Of a DNA stretch of 64,000 nucleotides, positions 30,559 through 39,187 are shown piece by piece (position 1 is the stretch's first letter; the number at the start of each line of letters is the position of its first letter). The stretch lies in contig CATKHK010000113.1 of NCBI GenBank assembly GCA_949751835.1, positions 1-64,000 on the forward strand. The letters run 5' to 3'. This DNA comes from Blepharisma japonicum (taxonomy: Eukaryota > Ciliophora > Heterotrichea > Heterotrichida > Blepharismidae). The translations under genes and the position numbers were made by a program. The notes beneath the pieces are model-generated. The model made no database searches. It was not told the DNA's origin and saw nothing but the letters and a program-made list of their open reading frames with translations.

Positions 30559-30900
30559 TGAATTATATATTTTCTTTAGAAATTAGCTTTTAATTTGCGA
30601 TAATTATAAAATTTAATCTTTGTAGATTTTATCCTGAAATTAGATTTTTGAGAGCGTTTTATAAATAATTTCTGAAAAAATTATTAAAATTGAAGGTTGT
30701 TTTATGATAAATAGTAAAATCTGAAAAATTTAAATATTTTCATAAATCCATCAAAAATAATTAAAGTAAAGATAATGAAAAGCATAAATAGATATAAATG
30801 ATATATTAAAATCTCATTTAAATTAATTTTGTTTTTCTCCACTAATTTTCATATTTTCTTTTTAAAATTTTTATATATTTTTTATACTATTTATAACTTA
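30559..30900. other. Intergenic spacer
   Basis: Very AT-rich. The frame of the next gene is open upstream to 30829 (a hydrophobic reading of an AT-rich leader), but I take 30901 as its start because of the MGNTCC motif. Nothing else is seen. Confidence 0.55.
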
Positions 30901-32046
30901 ATGGGAAATACATGCTGCACAGGAAGACTTAATCATAGCCAATTGCAAAATGAAAAAGATATTATTAAAAGTACTAGCAAAATTTCTCACAAAAAAAAGA
31001 AATCCCAGCGCAAGTCCTTTGAACAAAGAAGACCTTCTAAGCAATCCAAAGCAAAATCTTCTCCAAAACACCTTAAAACCACTTTAGATTTAAATAACCT
31101 AATAAACCAGTCAAGCCAAGAAGAACCGAAGCATGTAAGATTTGAAAAAACTGAGACAATAAGAAATCCTGAAGAAGAGAAATTTAAAAGTGATCCTTTT
31201 GAAAACGAAGAAATTATACTCCATTACCAATTAGAAGATGCCTCAAACTACCGAAAAAGTGATCAACGAAAAATAATTCAAATTTTAGATAATTATGAAG
31301 GAGAACTGCAAGACGGAGAAATTGAAAAATTAGATGGAATTTCAGAAAAAGCTGAGTTGAAAGGAGACTTGGTCACTTTAATGTTTACCACTCATGCCAT
31401 TTATATTCTTAACCTAGAAGACTGGGCTAATGTCATTAGAAGAATAGGTTATAAATCAATAAAAGCTGTAAGTCTGGCAAAGAAAGATATAGCTATACTT
31501 TTTCATATTGAACCAAATGATGAAAAATACGATGATATTTTAATATCCAGTGAAAGTTATTTTGATATCATTAAAGCAATGGAGCAGCTTCATTATGAAT
31601 TAACAGGAAATTATATTAGCTGAAATACAGCTGTATCCAAAAATGAATTAGAAGATTTAATGAATAAACCGCTTGCTAAAGAATTTTCTCAAGAAGATAA
31701 ATTTTTAGCAAAAATAATATTGAAATATGGAGAAATAGGTGAAAAGAAATTAAATTTCCAAGCCTGCTCAACCATTTTTGAATCAAATGATTATGATAAA
31801 TATTTACTATTTACGGACAAGTGCGTTTATATACTAAATAAAAATTTCACATTAGTAGTCAAACTTTTACTTGCAAATATCTATAAAATTGGCAAAAATT
31901 CACTACAAAAATCAATTATTTTGTACAGTTCAAGCAAATCTTATTATGTTAAGCTTCAATTAATGATATCCAAAGAAATAGCAGAAGCTGCTGTTTCAGT
32001 TGGTAATTGGAAAATAAAAGAAATAGATCTTGAAACTGAGCCTTAA
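30901..32046 (+). CDS. Putative dual-acylated protein with two PH/TH1-like halves, 381 aa
   Basis: It starts MGNTCCTGR: Gly2 with a following Cys pair is a classic N-myristoylation plus palmitoylation signal. A basic Ser/Lys linker to about residue 75 follows. Two related regions (about 105-240 and 265-375) each hold a strand pattern such as LMFTTHAIYILNLEDW or YLLFTDKCVYILNKNF, reminiscent of myosin TH1/PH-like domains that bind acidic lipids. TGA at 31621 is Trp. Membrane association is a good inference; the domain name is tentative. Confidence 0.72.
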
Positions 32047-32052
32047 AAATAA

Positions 32053-33330
32053 TTATTTTAATCTAAATCTGTCGTATTTATCAATGACTATTTTTCCTTT
32101 TTTCCAAACCGCAGCAATAGGAGGATCTGCCATTTGATAAATCAAATGTTCCCATCTTTCTTCTTTGATAAATACCAAGTCAGCATATTTTCCCGTTTCA
32201 ATTGAGCCATATTCGTTGCTTCTCCCCATGCTAGCAGCTGCATTTAAAGTTGCTGCTACAAGAGCTTCAGCCATACTTAGCCTGTAATTGACACAAGCCA
32301 TATGCATTGCTAAAGGCATAGACAAGCACCACATATTAGGGTTAAAATCAGTTCCAATTGCGACAGCAACTCCATTAGATATCATAGATCTTGCAGGGGG
32401 AGCTTTTAAGTGTAATAGATACTGAGTTGTAGGGAGAAGAACTCCAATAACTCCAGCTTCAGCCATAAGAGGTATTGCTTCCTCACTTAAATTCTCTAAA
32501 TGGCTCATAGCTCTAGCTTTAATGCTTGCAGCCAACACCCCACTTTCCAAATACACGATTTCTTCTCCATGAAAATTTGCTTCTAGTCCAATGCTTTTTC
32601 CAGCTTCCAAAATTGCTTTAGTTTCTTCAATCTCATATACATTTTTTTCACAAAATACATCAATCATTTCAGGGTTAATTTCATTATTATCCTTAAGCTG
32701 TTTTATAGCAGGAATTTGATGATTTACTATATCATCCACCATCTCTTGTGCTGTTTTTCCAGGGTTTATCGCATGTCCTGGCAAATAAGTAGCAACAAGG
32801 TCAATTGTATGTTCCTCATTGGCCTTTTTAATGACTTTCAGCATTTTTACTTCAGAATCAAGCTCTAGCCCATACCCAGATTTTGCCTCTGCCAAAGTGG
32901 TACCCATCGCAAGCATTCTATCAAGCCTTGGTATCAATAAATTGTAGAGTTCTTCTTCAGAGCTTTCTCTTACATGAGAAGTTGTAAAAGTGATACCACC
33001 GCCTGCTGCTTGGATTTCCATATAAGATTTTCCTTCAAGCTTCATAGCGAATTCATGAACGCGATCGCCTGAAAATACGACATGAGTGTGGGCATCTACA
33101 AGGCCTGGGATGACGCACATATCAGATGCGTCGTAGATTTCTTTGAAATTGGCTGGATTATAGCGAGACATTATTTCATTAGAAGGGCCAAGTTCGTCTA
33201 TTCGTTCTCCTCGAATTATGATAGCTCCGTCTTCAATAATGTGGAGGTTTGACATGTCACCGCCAGTTTTAAAAGGCTGGTTAGAGTCTGAAATACAGAC
33301 AATTTGTCGAATGTGGTTGATTAGGATCAT
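32053..33330 (-). CDS. HUTI/AMDHD1: Imidazolonepropionase (histidine degradation), 425 aa
   Basis: An amidohydrolase-fold enzyme that opens 4-imidazolone-5-propanoate to N-formimino-L-glutamate, the third step of histidine catabolism. Seen: VDAHTHVVFSGDR (metal-binding HxH), the HutI signature around IQAAGGGITFTTSHVRESSE, KSGYGLELDSEVKMLKVI, ATYLPGHAINP, LEANFHGEE, and AIGTDFNPN with the metal Asp. Length is typical (about 400-430). It starts 102 bp from the divergent GTPBP1-like gene. No other histidine-pathway gene is in the window. Confidence 0.96.
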   Translation of the reverse strand: MILINHIRQIVCISDSNQPFKTGGDMSNLHIIEDGAIIIRGERIDELGPSNEIMSRYNPANFKEIYDASDMCVIPGLVDAHTHVVFSGDRVHEFAMKLEGKSYMEIQAAGGGITFTTSHVRESSEEELYNLLIPRLDRMLAMGTTLAEAKSGYGLELDSEVKMLKVIKKANEEHTIDLVATYLPGHAINPGKTAQEMVDDIVNHQIPAIKQLKDNNEINPEMIDVFCEKNVYEIEETKAILEAGKSIGLEANFHGEEIVYLESGVLAASIKARAMSHLENLSEEAIPLMAEAGVIGVLLPTTQYLLHLKAPPARSMISNGVAVAIGTDFNPNMWCLSMPLAMHMACVNYRLSMAEALVAATLNAAASMGRSNEYGSIETGKYADLVFIKEERWEHLIYQMADPPIAAVWKKGKIVIDKYDRFRLK

Positions 33331-33432
33331 TTTTATTACTACAACTAAGAGTAGCCAATTTTATGATGATCTTATTTAATATATTTGCAATAGAAAAATA
33401 AGTATTCTTTTTGATATTTCAAAAATATATAT

Positions 33433-35181
33433 ATGGCTGGTCTTTTTGACTTTTTTAAAATTGAAGACGGTGTGGCTGACGACCCTGACATTGAGCTTCG
33501 AAACCCTACCCAACCCAAACGCAAGCGAAATCGAGAAAACTACCGCAAGAAAAATCGCGAGCTAAAAGAAGCCCATGATCTCACTACTCTCAGCAAGCCC
33601 ATTGGAAGAGAAAATGACTCAGGAAATAGAGAATACAAATGACGACTCGTTGACCTTACCCCTGAAAGAATCCAAGAACTGACAACCCAAATGATTTTTC
33701 GGCTTGGCGAAGGAAAAGGAACTGCATACTATATGTTAGGTATAAATGATGATGGAATTCCAATAGGGATTTCTCCTGAAGAAATGAAAGAGTCTCTCAG
33801 GAATATTGAGGCCATCAGCTCTTCAGCGAACGCTGAAATGAGGGTCCTCCGTACTGAAAAAGGCATTGATGGCGAAGTTGCTGAAATCATGGTCAGCAAA
33901 TCAGAGCGGGAGACTGTCATCATGGACATCAGGATTATTCTGCTTGGCAAAGGAGGCAACGGAAAAAGCACTCTGATTGGAGTTTTAACACAAGGTAAAA
34001 AAGATAATGGGAAAGGCTTAGCGAGAATGAATATATGTAAGCATAAGCATGAAGCACTGATGGGAAGGACTTGTTCAGTAAGCCAACATATTTTAGGATT
34101 TGACAGTCATGGAGATGTAACAAATTTTACGCATGGGTACAGGAATTCTTCAAATTATATACTTGATAAGTCTTCAAAAATTATTACGCTAATTGACCTG
34201 GCTGGGAGTGAAAAATATGCAAATGCAGTGGTGTCTGGGATGTGCAGCCAAATCCCTGACTATGCTTTGCTAATTTTGGACGCCGCGTCCGGGTTTGATG
34301 AAATTTCTTTGGAGCATATAAAATTGGCTGAGGCACTAAAACTCCCTTTAATGATTGTTATTACTAAAGTGGATAAAGCAAGCGAAGAAGAACTAAACCG
34401 AACACTAGACCAGCTAGATATATATGTGAAAGCACTGAAAACCCATATAACTAATAATGAAGATATTGTATTGATTAGCAAAATGTTCACAGAAGTTGGC
34501 CTAGTCCCGATTTTTCAAGTCTCCTGTGTGACTGGGCTGAATTTAGATATTTTAGGGAATTTTCTGAATTGTTTGCCTGTCTCAGATTCATGAGATAAAG
34601 AATCTGCAGCAGAAACCGAATTTTACATTGAAAGAGGCTTAGAAAAAGATGGTAAAAAAATCCTTGGAGGGGTCGTTGTAAAAGGCAGCATAAATAAAGG
34701 CCAAAAAATGCTGCTGGGCCCTAACGATGAAGGAAGATTCAGCATCGTCCAAATAAAAAGTATCCACTGCAAGCACGTCCCCGTCACAAGTGTCCGGGCA
34801 GGCCAATTTTGTGCATTTCAAGTTTACAATTGTGGAGAAGTCCGCTCAGGGATGGCCTTATTACACATAAATTCAACTCCTCGGGCTGCATTTGAGTTTC
34901 AATGCGAAATAACTCCTATTGACAATGTAAATGGGGTTAGAAAGCTGAGCAATAATTATACCCCTTTAATTCATACGCAATTTATTAGACAGTGTGCAAG
35001 GGTGATCAGTGAAGAAGCTGAAGAGCCCATCGAAATTTTCCCAAACAAAGCCACAGTTTTGAAGCTGAGGTTCCTTTACCATCCAGAATATATTGTTCCT
35101 GGGACGAGACTTATGGTGAAAGATACCTTCATGACTGCGATAGGAAAGATATTAAGTGTGGAATATATTAATTTCTCATAA
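33433..35181 (+). CDS. GTPBP1: GTPBP1/GTPBP2-type translational GTPase with Ser replacing the catalytic His, 582 aa
   Basis: One frame with TGA (Trp) at 33640 and 34591. The G domain starts near residue 165: P-loop GKGGNGKST, ARMNICKHKHE and GRTCSVSQHILGFDSHG (GTPBP1 pattern), G3 DLAGSEKY near residue 255, and G4 TKVD near 311. EF-Tu-like domains II and III follow (GGVVVKGSINKGQKMLLGP, and a C-terminal FLYHPEYIVPGTRLMV). GTPBP1/2 act in ribosome rescue and mRNA decay. The family has DLAGHEKY; here the catalytic His (EF-Tu His84 equivalent) is Ser, so hydrolysis may be slow or differently driven. Confidence 0.9.
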
Positions 35182-35339
35182 AATAATATAGAGAGAAAGG
35201 AATATTTTTGGAGTATTTAACATTTAAAATTATAGGATATAAAATTAAAAAATAAACAAGCTTAACTTATTGTTTAATTTGGCGAAATTGAGAGATATAA
35301 TAGGCCTGCCAATTAGTATAATAAGCTGGCGCCATTATA
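35182..35339. promoter_or_regulatory. Short intergenic promoter region
   Basis: 158 bp between two plus-strand genes, AT-rich except for a short less AT-rich segment (GCTGGCGCC) just before the ATG. No defined motif can be assigned. Confidence 0.3.
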
Positions 35340-36362
35340 ATGGAATTTCAAGAGATCGTCTTGCAAATTATTTATGAATCAGTTGAAAAATCAGAAGCAT
35401 CTAATGTAATATTAGATTATTCATCAAGTTTTAAAAAGAAACGAAAAATCAAAAGAGTCCCAAAACAAGAGCAAGCCAAAAAGCAAGAAAACGAAAATGG
35501 GCTAACCCCTTTAGCTGATATTTTAAATTTAGACCCGAACTACAGCTGTAACCCTTTAATCGATGGCGTAAATCCTCGAGTAAGGAAAATTGAAGTAAAT
35601 GAAGTTATTGAAATTCCTGAAAATCTTGATATTACCCCAGAAGAGATGAGCCTGAGAAAATATATGGACACTAAAAGATGGTTTTGCATGTCAAGGCCGC
35701 AGTATCCTAAATCATGTGGCATCACTTCTTTAGTCTCTTGCTGGAACTTTTTATTCAGCAATTTAGGACATGGAAATCTGCCGCCTTTATCTCAAGAAAA
35801 AGCTTTAGTAATTTTAGGGATAGAGCCGCCTTTTCATGATATAAGATTTGGACCTTTTACAGGAAATAATACACTTATCAATTGGTTCAATATTTTAAAT
35901 TTGCATTTTGGGGTAAAAGGAAATGCTTATTTCTTTTGGAAACTTCATGGGAAAAACAGGACAGAAGGAATTGATAGAGAGCAAGCATTAAAAGGACTTA
36001 TACAAGGGTTGAGATCTACAAATAAGACTTATATTTACCATTGTTATAACCATTATATGTGCCCAATTGGATACGAGCTTTCTCCAATGATACCAAGCGA
36101 TGCTTATAAAAAATTAGATCAAATTAATCCTAGTGATATAAGGCCTTTTATTATTATTGGGGAATGCTCAAAAACTAGCCCAGTTTTCCATGTAAAGAAA
36201 TGGGATGATATAGTTCTTGATATAGACCAACAAAATCCTCATTTTTATAATATAAGAAAGCCTGAATTAGGAGTGCAGTCTTATCAATCTGAAACGCTTG
36301 TTTCAGGGAAAAAACTGGGTGGGAATATGCATTGCTTGATTGCTTTTGAAAGAAATGACTAA
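35340..36362 (+). CDS. BIVM: BIVM (basic immunoglobulin-like variable motif-containing) homologue, 340 aa
   Basis: Residues about 115-337 match the conserved BIVM core: MDTKRWFCMSRPQYPKSCGI, SLVSCWNFLFS, LPPLSQEKALVILGIEPPF, RFGPFTGNNTLINWF, KTYIYHCYNHYMCPIG, and a C-terminal HCLIAFER. The Cys in KSCGITSLVSCWNF together with later His residues suggests a cysteine-peptidase-like fold, but enzyme activity is not established for the family. BIVM is conserved across many eukaryotes and its function is poorly known. The N-terminal 60 residues are basic and variable. Confidence 0.92.
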   Translation: MEFQEIVLQIIYESVEKSEASNVILDYSSSFKKKRKIKRVPKQEQAKKQENENGLTPLADILNLDPNYSCNPLIDGVNPRVRKIEVNEVIEIPENLDITPEEMSLRKYMDTKRWFCMSRPQYPKSCGITSLVSCWNFLFSNLGHGNLPPLSQEKALVILGIEPPFHDIRFGPFTGNNTLINWFNILNLHFGVKGNAYFFWKLHGKNRTEGIDREQALKGLIQGLRSTNKTYIYHCYNHYMCPIGYELSPMIPSDAYKKLDQINPSDIRPFIIIGECSKTSPVFHVKKWDDIVLDIDQQNPHFYNIRKPELGVQSYQSETLVSGKKLGGNMHCLIAFERND

Positions 36363-36512
36363 TTCAGTCTTTACCTAATTATTATAATTACTTTTTAGTA
36401 AAGAATTTTATTGGGTTTTGGGATTTCCTAATTATTTTTAGAATGATTTACTCCATTTCCAATAATTTCTTATTAATTCAGAATATTTTGATATTAATCT
36501 AATACTGGTGGT

Positions 36513-37151
36513 TTATATATTTCGCTTCTCATTGCTGAGAGGCAAGGAAACATTATTTCTTTCATTTTCAAGGCCTTTAAGTGCTTCAGCTTGGACTTTT
36601 GTGACAAATCTCCCTTTAATTCTTATTCTGCTATCGGCGACCCTTTTTCTGCAAGCATAAGCAATTCTCTTCGAAAAAGTTCTCTTTTTTCTTTTTTCTA
36701 AATATTTTTCGATTTTTAATTTACGCTCTTCCAGCGTTAAAGTTCCAATCTTTTTTGTGTTATCATAAATAATTTGTGGCTTTGGCAAGAACTGGCTTTC
36801 CACATCAACTTTCTCATTTTGATTTTTAAATTGCATCTCGACGTTTTCTGGGTTCATCATTGGATAGTAGTCGAAAGACTGAGCCATGAGACGTCTCATT
36901 TCTTGTGGATCTTTGGGCATAAGGCTGGGATCCAGCATAAAAAGAAAATTTGGATCCCAAGACTCCATCTCGGGTACTGGCATCATAAAGTTGTCACTCA
37001 TGTCTTCTCGTTTGGGCATTTCTGGGTTTTCTGGGTCAAAAAAGAAGCCAGGGAAAAAGATTTGGGCCATTTCAGATGGAACAAAAGGCGGCTCTTGCCC
37101 ATCTGTTTCAAAGGCATCACGTTCTCCTAAAAACGAATTGGGATCAAACAT
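36513..37151 (-). CDS. CCT-motif protein, 212 aa
   Basis: Residues about 140-187 form a CCT (CONSTANS, CO-like, TOC1) motif: RKLKIEKYLEKRKKRTFSKR, then IAYACRKRVADSRIRIKGRF. The Arg/Lys spacing and the ending RIKGRFV are diagnostic. The N-terminal 130 residues are Met/Pro/Asp/Phe-rich and probably disordered, with no B-box zinc finger or response-regulator domain. In plants CCT proteins bind DNA with NF-Y or act in clock and flowering control. In ciliates the partner is unknown. Nuclear regulator is an inference. Confidence 0.85.
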   Translation of the reverse strand: MFDPNSFLGERDAFETDGQEPPFVPSEMAQIFFPGFFFDPENPEMPKREDMSDNFMMPVPEMESWDPNFLFMLDPSLMPKDPQEMRRLMAQSFDYYPMMNPENVEMQFKNQNEKVDVESQFLPKPQIIYDNTKKIGTLTLEERKLKIEKYLEKRKKRTFSKRIAYACRKRVADSRIRIKGRFVTKVQAEALKGLENERNNVSLPLSNEKRNI

Positions 37152-37561
37152 AATGATAAATTATTATATTAATTCTTTTTTTATGAGCACTTTTCTTATT
37201 GAAAGGCCTTAATTAGTTAAATTTGGATTACGGTGAAGAAAAGGGTTATTGTTTGTGGTGTTTGTTGCAAGTTGTATGATTGGCTAATAACTTATAAATA
37301 TGAGATATTTTGAAAATGCAGTCAAATTCGTAGGGTTGAAAGGCAAAATGGATTTCGGAATAAATCCCTAAAATTATGACGAGTATTACTGGGCATGCGA
37401 AAAATAAAATTCATATTATAAACAAAATCAATTAATCCTAAAGCCTTGGCCTGGCAAATATTTAAATAACGAAATATTAATTTTTCTGTTTCGCTTAATT
37501 ATTTATAGTTCCCATAATTATTTAATCTTTCTCAAATTCTGTATAAAGAATTTTGAACACC
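37152..37561. other. Divergent intergenic region
   Basis: 410 bp between divergent start codons (CCT-motif gene and SHIPPO-like gene), so it should hold both promoters. No open frame of note, no repeat. Confidence 0.5.
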
Positions 37562-38206
37562 ATGGTAAAAAAGATATAGGCTGAAAGACTTCTTAAAGAT
37601 TCTGAAAAATTCAAAGATATGCCTTTAACCTTTCAAAAAATCCAAGACTCTGGCCTAATGAGTGTTCTCTTTGATACAATTTCTGCGGCTCATGATCAGC
37701 TAAAAGAAAATCCGGACTCACAAGATTTATTTAAAGTAATTGCAAGCATGCTAGTAGATGAAGTTTGGATTTCTAAAGAAAAAGCAAGGATTGCGTCAAG
37801 GCAGTCCACGCCTAGAGAAGAAATGACTGCAGTGCAGCGTATTCCGTCTGAAGAAATCCAGCAAATGACTATGCCATTAAATAGCGTAACTTCTGCTAGA
37901 AGTCACCAAAGCATGAAAAGCTCAATTTCACAGCAAAGTTTGAGGACTTTGGGAAAGGAAGAATTAAATGTAAGAAAAAATTAGTCAGAATTTTCTTATG
38001 GGAGAGGATACTCTTTTGGAACTGACCCCAAATGTAAGCCACTTAACACTGCTATACCTGGACCTGGGACTTATAATCCTAAGCCAACTAATAGGGCAAG
38101 CTCACCTAGGGTTTCTATGGGAAAATCAAGCAGGCCTGAGCATTTTGTAAAAGAAACTTCTCCAGGAAATCTATACACTCCAAAATATCATTATTTATCA
38201 AGATAA
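37562..38206 (+). CDS. SHIPPO/STPGR-like protein, 204 aa, two 15-nt introns
   Basis: Exon 1 is ATG alone (37562-37564). Exon 2 (37580-37969) encodes AERLLKDSEKFKDMPL onward, and exon 3 (37985-38206) ends in TAA. After splicing, the C-terminus reads SFGTDPKCKPLNTAIPGPGT then YNPK, the Pro-Gly-Pro-Gly-Thr-Tyr signature of SHIPPO/ODF3 repeats found in sperm-tail and ciliary microtubule inner proteins. Only one clear repeat is present, with a partial second one (SPGNLYTPKYHYLS). The N-terminal helical region resembles no named domain. A ciliary microtubule role is inferred from the motif. Confidence 0.8.
37565..37579 (+). other. 15-nt intron abutting the start codon (SHIPPO-like gene, intron 1)
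   Basis: GTAAAAAAGATATAG directly follows ATG. Its last codon is an in-frame TAG, and removal opens the frame into exon 2. A at position 10. Confidence 0.82.
37970..37984 (+). other. 15-nt intron (SHIPPO-like gene, intron 2)
   Basis: GTAAGAAAAAATTAG. Without splicing, the protein stops before the PGPGTYNP motif. With splicing, the frame continues 73 codons to TAA. A at position 10. Confidence 0.9.
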
Positions 38207-38363
38207 ATTATTTAAATACTATCAATTCTTATTATTTATCACAAAAATATAATAATTTATTTTTAAATTAACGTGCAAAATTTTCACAGAAAATTGTTAA
38301 TAAATTGCATAGAAAAATATTTTTTCTATATAAAATTAATTTATAGTCATTAATTTCCTTTGC

Positions 38364-39152
38364 TTAAAACAAAGCGCATACACAATTCGTTTTCTTTAGA
38401 TTTGGCTTAGCTTCCTCCAGTTTTATATATGTCTGAGCCACATTTTCCAAGGATTTTAACTGTGTTTTCAACATCAAGTTTTCCTCCTCTTTAAACTGCA
38501 GTTCTTTTTCACTGCACACCATTTGTGCAGAAATTTTGTGCATTTCTTTCTGTAATTCATTAATTTTGCTCATAACCTGAACAATATTTTGATTTTCTCG
38601 ATGAATTGTGGGTATTGAGCTCTCGTCAAACTCCGGGCACAAGCTTGTAGACTGGACTTTTTTCACTGTCGATGAGTCTTCAATAAATTCAAAAATCGTC
38701 CTCTTCATATTATCAAGCTCGGAAAAAAGGACAGAAATTTTATCTGAATCCGCACTTGTAAACCCTGCCAAATTTTGTGAGGCGGCTCGAAAAGCGGTCA
38801 GTTTTTCGTTTATTGCTTTATACATCTGCTTGGTTTGCTTTTTAATTGATATTGCAGTGTCGATATGCGACTGAGACCGATCGCTTAGATCTGAAATATC
38901 AGAAACCAAGCTTTCGTCAACCGGAAACTTATTTCTCTCCAAATCCTGTGGTAGAGGAATACCAGCTGGTAATTCTGAAAGAGATCCAGAGTGTTCGCTT
39001 TCTTCTTTTTGGTGCGAAAGCTCTAGATGCGTAAGATTCTGCAATAGCAGGTGAGTTACGTCATCTCCTGAAGCTTTAGAGTACTCTTGGATCTTATAGA
39101 TCCTCTGAGTTACATCATTGATGAAATCTTGGCTGATTCCTTTATTGGTCAT
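38364..39152 (-). CDS. Coiled-coil protein with C-terminal CaaX-like box, 262 aa
   Basis: The N-terminal half holds helical, Ser-rich segments. Residues about 190-248 are a coiled coil (KINELQKEMHKISAQMVCSE, FKEEENLMLKTQLKSLE). The protein ends NCVCALF, so the last four residues CALF fit a prenylation box; the extra upstream Cys could be palmitoylated. This would make it a peripheral membrane protein (inference). Its start is only 35 bp from the divergent 1574-aa coiled-coil gene. No family is recognised. Confidence 0.75.
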   Translation of the reverse strand: MTNKGISQDFINDVTQRIYKIQEYSKASGDDVTHLLLQNLTHLELSHQKEESEHSGSLSELPAGIPLPQDLERNKFPVDESLVSDISDLSDRSQSHIDTAISIKKQTKQMYKAINEKLTAFRAASQNLAGFTSADSDKISVLFSELDNMKRTIFEFIEDSSTVKKVQSTSLCPEFDESSIPTIHRENQNIVQVMSKINELQKEMHKISAQMVCSEKELQFKEEENLMLKTQLKSLENVAQTYIKLEEAKPNLKKTNCVCALF

Positions 39153-39187
39153 ATATATATTTCTTCACTTGATACAATTGATTAAAA
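39153..39187. promoter_or_regulatory. 35-bp shared divergent promoter interval
   Basis: Start codons of two divergent genes are separated by only 35 bp, including the run ATATATATTTC. Both 5' UTRs and core promoter elements must fit here or overlap coding sequence. Confidence 0.5.
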
